From Porphyromonadaceae bacterium (GTDB taxonomy: Bacteria; Bacteroidota; Bacteroidia; Bacteroidales; Tannerellaceae), in NCBI GenBank assembly GCA_003517945.1, contig DOZP01000018.1, positions 5,169-13,971 on the forward strand: a DNA stretch of 8,803 bases. The letters are read 5' to 3'. This document shows, one piece after another, positions 5,658-8,803 of the stretch (position 1 is its first letter; each line of letters opens with the position of its first letter). Below the pieces are notes generated by a model. The model saw only the letters and a list, made by a program, of their open reading frames with translations. It searched no databases and was not told the DNA's origin. The position numbers and the translations under genes are program-made.

Positions 5658-7025
5658 ATGAAGAGCAAGGTTTTTATTATTTTAGCATTAAGTGCATTCA
5701 TAGCAACAAGCATGAACGCACAAAAAGGTGTAGACAACGGAACACAATACGGTTCGGGCGAAGACAGCATACGCTGCCTTACCAATATCAGCCTGTTTAT
5801 TCCATACGCTAAATCCGGAAATTTCAAAGATGCATATCCTTTCTGGAAAATCGTATATGATGAATGTCCGGCATCTACTAAAAACATTTACAGCTATGGC
5901 GTTGACATCATAAACTGGCAAATATCACAGGAAAGCGATGCCGCAAAAAAAGAGGCGCTTATCAACGATTTGATGAAATTATATGATGATCGCGTTAAAT
6001 ATTTCGGAGATGACAATCGCTACGGAAAAGATTGGATTGTATCACGTAAAGCGCAAAACTATAACCAACTCAAAGGGGAAGATACAGATCCTGCCGTCAT
6101 ATACAAATGGACCGGAGAAGTTGTAGATGAATTTAAGGAAAAAACCGAACCGTTGGCTGTCTCTCTGTATATGTTTGCTTCATTCAAACTGATGCAAGAC
6201 GATATGGAGAAGTATAAGGCGCAATACGTCAACGACTTCCTGAAAAGTTCCGCCATACTTGATGCACAAATAGCGGCTGCAAAAGCGGCTAATAATGCAA
6301 AAGATGAAGAAAATATCCTGGCAAGAAAAGTCGAAATTGAAAAGAACTTCGCATTAAGCGGCGCAGCCGATTGCGAAACCCTGCAAAGTATATATGGCTC
6401 TAAAGTGGAGGAAAATAAAGCGAATGCCGACTTCCTAAAAGAAACATTGACATTACTCCGCCGGGTGAACTGCAGAGAGATAGACGTATTTTTCGCTGCG
6501 TCCGAATATATGCACAAAATTGAACCTACGGCAGAATCTGCAATGGGACTTGGTAACAAAGCGTTCAGAGAGAAAGATTATGCAACGGCTGAAAAATACT
6601 ATGATGAAGCAATCAATATAAGTGACAACGCTGAAATAAAAGCGGAATTATATTATGCCATGGCAGTAATGGCGCAACAGCAAAACAACTATATCAAAGC
6701 AAAGCAGCTCAGCCTTAAATGTCTGGCGGAAAACCCGAATTACGGACGCGCCTATGTATTAATCGCGACATGTTACGCATCCGGAGCGAGAAACATATTC
6801 CCGGATGACCCCGTTCTGACAAAATGTGTATACTATGCGGTAGTAGACAAGCTTGAAAGAGCGCGTCAGGTAGACCCGTCTGTTGCGGAAGAAGCCGGAA
6901 AATTAATCAGTACGTACAAACAATATTATCCGACGAAAGAGGAAATATTTATGCACCCGGGAGTTGAAACAGGAGAATCGTTCTCCATCGGAGGATGGAT
7001 CGGTGAAACGGTAAAAATCAGATAA
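5658..7025 (+). CDS. Periplasmic TPR-repeat protein, Bacteroidales-conserved, function unknown
   Basis: Secreted protein of 455 residues: signal peptide with cleavage probably after NA (Ala21|Gln22). The N-terminal part contains a helical TPR-like unit (about 45-85). The centre is strongly helical, with an Ala/Lys/Glu-rich, coiled-coil-like stretch at about 199-235. The clearest TPRs are at about 295-372, where the paired-helix pattern (GNKAFREKDYATAEKYYDEA, then YYAMAVMAQQQNNYIKAKQL and YGRAYVLIATCYASGA) is evident. The last 25 residues (about 431-455, with HPGVETGESFSIGGW) are Gly-rich and sound like a conserved terminal motif rather than another repeat. TPRs are protein-protein scaffolds; the partner is not evident. 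It lies 28 nt after the barrel gene and 21 nt before lptC, so the three are probably co-transcribed and may act together at the envelope. Confidence 0.85.
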   Translation: MKSKVFIILALSAFIATSMNAQKGVDNGTQYGSGEDSIRCLTNISLFIPYAKSGNFKDAYPFWKIVYDECPASTKNIYSYGVDIINWQISQESDAAKKEALINDLMKLYDDRVKYFGDDNRYGKDWIVSRKAQNYNQLKGEDTDPAVIYKWTGEVVDEFKEKTEPLAVSLYMFASFKLMQDDMEKYKAQYVNDFLKSSAILDAQIAAAKAANNAKDEENILARKVEIEKNFALSGAADCETLQSIYGSKVEENKANADFLKETLTLLRRVNCREIDVFFAASEYMHKIEPTAESAMGLGNKAFREKDYATAEKYYDEAINISDNAEIKAELYYAMAVMAQQQNNYIKAKQLSLKCLAENPNYGRAYVLIATCYASGARNIFPDDPVLTKCVYYAVVDKLERARQVDPSVAEEAGKLISTYKQYYPTKEEIFMHPGVETGESFSIGGWIGETVKIR

Positions 7026-7046
7026 ATACGATCTCTATTCCGTATC

Positions 7047-7712
7047 ATGAGTTCTTTTCAGATAAACCCACTAAAAGGCATGGCAATCGTTTTGACAGCG
7101 GTTGCTGTGTCTTTCTGTTTTTTCGCTTCGTGTGCCGGAGACAAAAAAGAAATAGTGGAAGTCACGTTCGATCCCGAAACTTCATATACCCGGAAAGAGA
7201 CAAACGTCGAAACACTCGTATCAGACTCCGGATTCACACGATATAAAATTATAACCGACACATGGCTTGTCTTCGACAAAGCATCCGAACCATACTGGTA
7301 TTTCCCCGATGCCGCATACCTTGAAAAATTCGATACGATTTTTAATGTAGAACTCCGCGCCCGGGCGGATACAGCCCGTTATTATCAACGCCGCGGCCTA
7401 TGGCGGCTGGATGGTAATGTTGATATTTCCAACGCAGACGGCGTACAGTTTGAAACTTCCCAACTTTTCCTGGATCAGAGCAAAGGAATATGTTATTCGG
7501 ATTCATTTATAGTCGTTACAAAAGGGGAAGACGTAAACACAGGTATCGGATTTTGGTCGAATATGGATATGCGTGAATATGAAATATATAATTCGACGGC
7601 AGGCCTTACTGTCGAAATGCAACGCCACAGACAAAAAACGGATTCTATTTCCACAGACTCAACAAACATTCTCTCCAACCATCCTCCTTCCGACATAAAA
7701 GAAAATAAATAA
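7047..7712 (+). CDS. lptC: LptC-family LPS export component (predicted lipoprotein)
   Basis: A 221-residue protein resembling the LptC/YrbK family, whose beta-jellyroll bridges the LptB2FG ABC transporter and LptA and passes LPS across the periplasm. The recognisable region is about 62-190: GFTRYKIITDTWLVFDKASE, the aromatic EPYWYFP, YLEKFDTIF, the DTARYYQRRGLWRLDGNV segment typical of Bacteroidota LptC, then VQFETSQLFLDQ and GIGFWSNMDMREYEIYN. The N-terminus carries a lipobox (FFASC, Cys29) after a hydrophobic stretch, so it is predicted to be lipid-anchored rather than held by the uncleaved transmembrane helix of E. coli LptC. Residues after Cys29 are AGDKKE. The last 30 residues are polar and look disordered. 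ATG 7047 is 21 nt after the TPR stop; Met12 (ATG 7080) is a possible alternative that still keeps the lipobox. Confidence 0.88.
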   Translation: MSSFQINPLKGMAIVLTAVAVSFCFFASCAGDKKEIVEVTFDPETSYTRKETNVETLVSDSGFTRYKIITDTWLVFDKASEPYWYFPDAAYLEKFDTIFNVELRARADTARYYQRRGLWRLDGNVDISNADGVQFETSQLFLDQSKGICYSDSFIVVTKGEDVNTGIGFWSNMDMREYEIYNSTAGLTVEMQRHRQKTDSISTDSTNILSNHPPSDIKENK

Positions 7713-7725
7713 AGCAAATACCCGG

Positions 7726-7744
7726 AAAAAAAAGATTTTTTTTT
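7726..7744. other. A8-GA-T9 tract downstream of lptC
   Basis: Eight A (7726-7733), GA, then nine T (7736-7744) form an A/T-only dyad. It could act as a weak terminator of the coaX-lptC transcript, or as a bent/flexible upstream element for the next promoter, whose -7 box starts 22 nt downstream. The all-A/T stem with a tiny loop argues against an efficient intrinsic terminator, so readthrough into the folding-factor gene is likely possible. Confidence 0.3.
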
Positions 7745-7766
7745 ATGTACGTTTTTATTTTTTTTA

Positions 7767-7774
7767 TACCTTTG
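7767..7774 (+). promoter_or_regulatory. Bacteroidetes -7 promoter element for the PpiD-like gene
   Basis: TACCTTTG matches TAnnTTTG exactly. The -33 region (about 7742-7748, TTTATGT) is a weak match to TTTG. Transcription would start at about 7779-7783, leaving a leader of about 75 nt before the ATG at 7857, with a hairpin close to its 5' end. Confidence 0.65.
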
Positions 7775-7788
7775 TGCCCTTAAATAAG

Positions 7789-7820
7789 AGCATCTTATAC
7801 CACTTAAAGTGTAAGATGTT
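7789..7820 (+). promoter_or_regulatory. 5'-leader hairpin of the PpiD-like mRNA
   Basis: CATCTTATAC (7791-7800) pairs with GTGTAAGATG (7809-7818): nine Watson-Crick pairs and one G-U, extendable to 12 pairs with 7789-7790 and 7819-7820. The loop CACTTAAA can instead pair in a competing small dyad CACTT-A-AAGTG (7801-7811), which would disrupt the larger stem. It starts within about 10 nt of the predicted transcription start, the position typical of mRNA-stabilising 5' hairpins. There is no U run after it, so it is not a terminator. The dyad is visible; its role is inferred. Confidence 0.5.
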
Positions 7821-7856
7821 GATTGATTGAATATTAATTATAATTTTAAATATAGA

Positions 7857-8803
7857 ATGGCAACACTGGAAAAAATCAGGAAAAAAGCGGGTCTTCTGGT
7901 CACCGTTGTAGGGATAGCCTTATTTGCTTTTATTATAGGAGACCTTTTGAATTCAGGATCTTCTTTTCTTAACCGGAACCAGAACAACGTGGTAGTCGTT
8001 AATGGTAATGCGGTAGATTATCAGGACTACATGGCGCGCGAAAATGAATTGACGGAAGTATACCAGATACAGATGGGAACATCGACGCTCAATGAAAATT
8101 ATACCAATCAGATCCGCCAGGTCGTTTACGAAGATATCATCATGGAAAATATCCTGGAACCGCGTCTGGAAAAACTGGGTATGCATATCACTTCCGAAGA
8201 GATGACGGATATGGTGGAAGGTGAAAACATTTCGCCTGTATTGCTCCAGTTGCCGATGTTCCAAAACCAGCAAACCGGAACTTTCGACCGGAATGCCATT
8301 ATAAATTTCCTGAACCAGATAAAAAATATTGACGGCTTTCCGGAAGCCACGCAAGCACAGTTAATGCCATACAAGACGCTGTGGATGTTCTGGGAAAAAA
8401 ACATCAGACGTAACCGTATGACGGAAAAGTATTTGACATTACTGAATAAAGCGGTCGTAGCTAATTCGCTCGAAGCAAAAGACGCATTCAATAATTCCGC
8501 AGAGAGTTCCGATATTACATATGTAATGGAACCATTCTCCAGTATAGCGGATACTACGGTTGTAATACCGGCTTCGGAAATTGAAAAACTCTATCAGGAA
8601 CGCAAGGAAATGTTCCGCCAAAGTGAAACATGCGTTATTGATTATATTGCAGTCGATATAGCTCCCAGCCAGGAAGACTATAATAAAATGGCAAAAGAAA
8701 TGGATGCCATAAGAGCGGAATTGGAAACAACAGATAATGTAGCGGCCCTCACAAACGAAAAGTCCGAACGTAAATACATGAATGCATTCTTTTCCGTAAG
8801 CGG
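7857..8803 (+). CDS. ppiD: Membrane-anchored PpiD/SurA-like peptidyl-prolyl isomerase or chaperone (N-terminal part; runs off the window)
   Basis: The frame is open from ATG 7857 to the window end: 315 codons plus two bases with no stop. The N-terminus MATLEKIRKK is basic and is followed by a single helix (about 11-29, GLLVTVVGIALFAFIIGDLL), the one-pass anchor of PpiD, then NVVVVNGNAVDYQDYMAREN, the start of the SurA_N-type chaperone domain, and a long helical region (80-215). PpiD-type proteins stay in the inner membrane and help newly exported, mainly outer-membrane, proteins fold at the Sec exit. The parvulin isomerase domain would lie beyond the visible part, so catalytic competence cannot be judged. 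It has its own -7 box 83 nt upstream although it lies in the same direction as the lptC operon. Confidence 0.88.
   Translation, partial: MATLEKIRKKAGLLVTVVGIALFAFIIGDLLNSGSSFLNRNQNNVVVVNGNAVDYQDYMARENELTEVYQIQMGTSTLNENYTNQIRQVVYEDIIMENILEPRLEKLGMHITSEEMTDMVEGENISPVLLQLPMFQNQQTGTFDRNAIINFLNQIKNIDGFPEATQAQLMPYKTLWMFWEKNIRRNRMTEKYLTLLNKAVVANSLEAKDAFNNSAESSDITYVMEPFSSIADTTVVIPASEIEKLYQERKEMFRQSETCVIDYIAVDIAPSQEDYNKMAKEMDAIRAELETTDNVAALTNEKSERKYMNAFFSVS

Noticed and set aside
5354..5887. Minus-strand open frame of 177 codons antisense to the barrel and TPR genes
   Set aside because: It spans two genes with clear signal peptides and coherent protein features on the plus strand; the antisense peptide shows no domain.
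6059..6559. Minus-strand open frame of 166 codons, rich in Ser/Ala/Phe
   Set aside because: Its composition is what the reverse complement of a Lys/Glu/Ala-rich helical coding region gives; it is a shadow of the TPR gene.
7026..7045. ATACG...CGTAT inverted repeat between the TPR gene and lptC
   Set aside because: It has only 5 bp with a 10-nt loop, no T run, and occurs inside an apparent operon; chance is sufficient.
7953..8491. Minus-strand open frames of 133 and 121 codons opposite the PpiD-like gene
   Set aside because: They overlap each other in different frames and lie entirely opposite a gene with a clear anchor and chaperone N-terminus.
1..8803. Possible defence island, mobile element, CRISPR array or tRNA-associated insertion
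   Set aside because: No recombinase, transposase, terminal repeats, regularly spaced repeats or cloverleaf was seen; gene content is conserved housekeeping and envelope functions with similar base composition throughout.

Overview
The window reads as a chromosomal, mostly housekeeping stretch from a member of the Bacteroidales (Bacteroidota). The grounds are gene content and order (HU, two rhomboids, a membrane-bound EEP-fold phosphohydrolase, coaX, an outer-membrane beta-barrel, a TPR protein, lptC, a PpiD/SurA-type chaperone) and three exact matches to the Bacteroidetes -7 promoter element TAnnTTTG, one of them with a TTTG -33 box at 19-nt spacing. Start codons also lack clear Shine-Dalgarno sequences and sit behind A/T-rich leaders. 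I cannot name the genus.

Layout. 1-263: the 3' end of a gene that looks like a GH29 alpha-L-fucosidase (+). 264-378: convergent intergenic region with a perfect 21-bp inverted repeat (bidirectional terminator) and a second hairpin spanning the HU stop codon. 379-645: HU-family DNA-binding protein (-). 646-848: divergent control region with a candidate HU promoter, an 18-bp near-palindrome and a rhomboid promoter. 849-3613: a tight three-gene operon of two rhomboid-family intramembrane proteases, which overlap by 20 nt, and a membrane-anchored endonuclease/exonuclease/phosphatase-fold protein. 3614-3675: a textbook Bacteroidetes promoter. 3676-7712: an operon of coaX, a FadL/OmpP1-like outer-membrane barrel, a periplasmic TPR protein and a lipoprotein LptC. 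7713-7856: A/T tract, promoter and leader hairpin. 7857 to the window end: the first 315 codons of a membrane-anchored PpiD/SurA-like folding factor.

How the genes fit together. Apart from HU, the fucosidase tail and coaX, most products act at or across the envelope: intramembrane proteolysis, LPS transport (LptC), outer-membrane barrel proteins and periplasmic folding. coaX (first committed step of coenzyme A synthesis) leads an operon whose other members are envelope proteins. This looks like a conserved neighbourhood rather than an island. I saw no transposase, phage gene, CRISPR array, tRNA or rRNA. I did not find a clearly new multi-gene system. The most worthwhile leads are the paired, architecturally different rhomboids, the uncharacterised barrel/TPR pair next to lptC, and the structured non-coding elements around HU and upstream of the PpiD-like gene.
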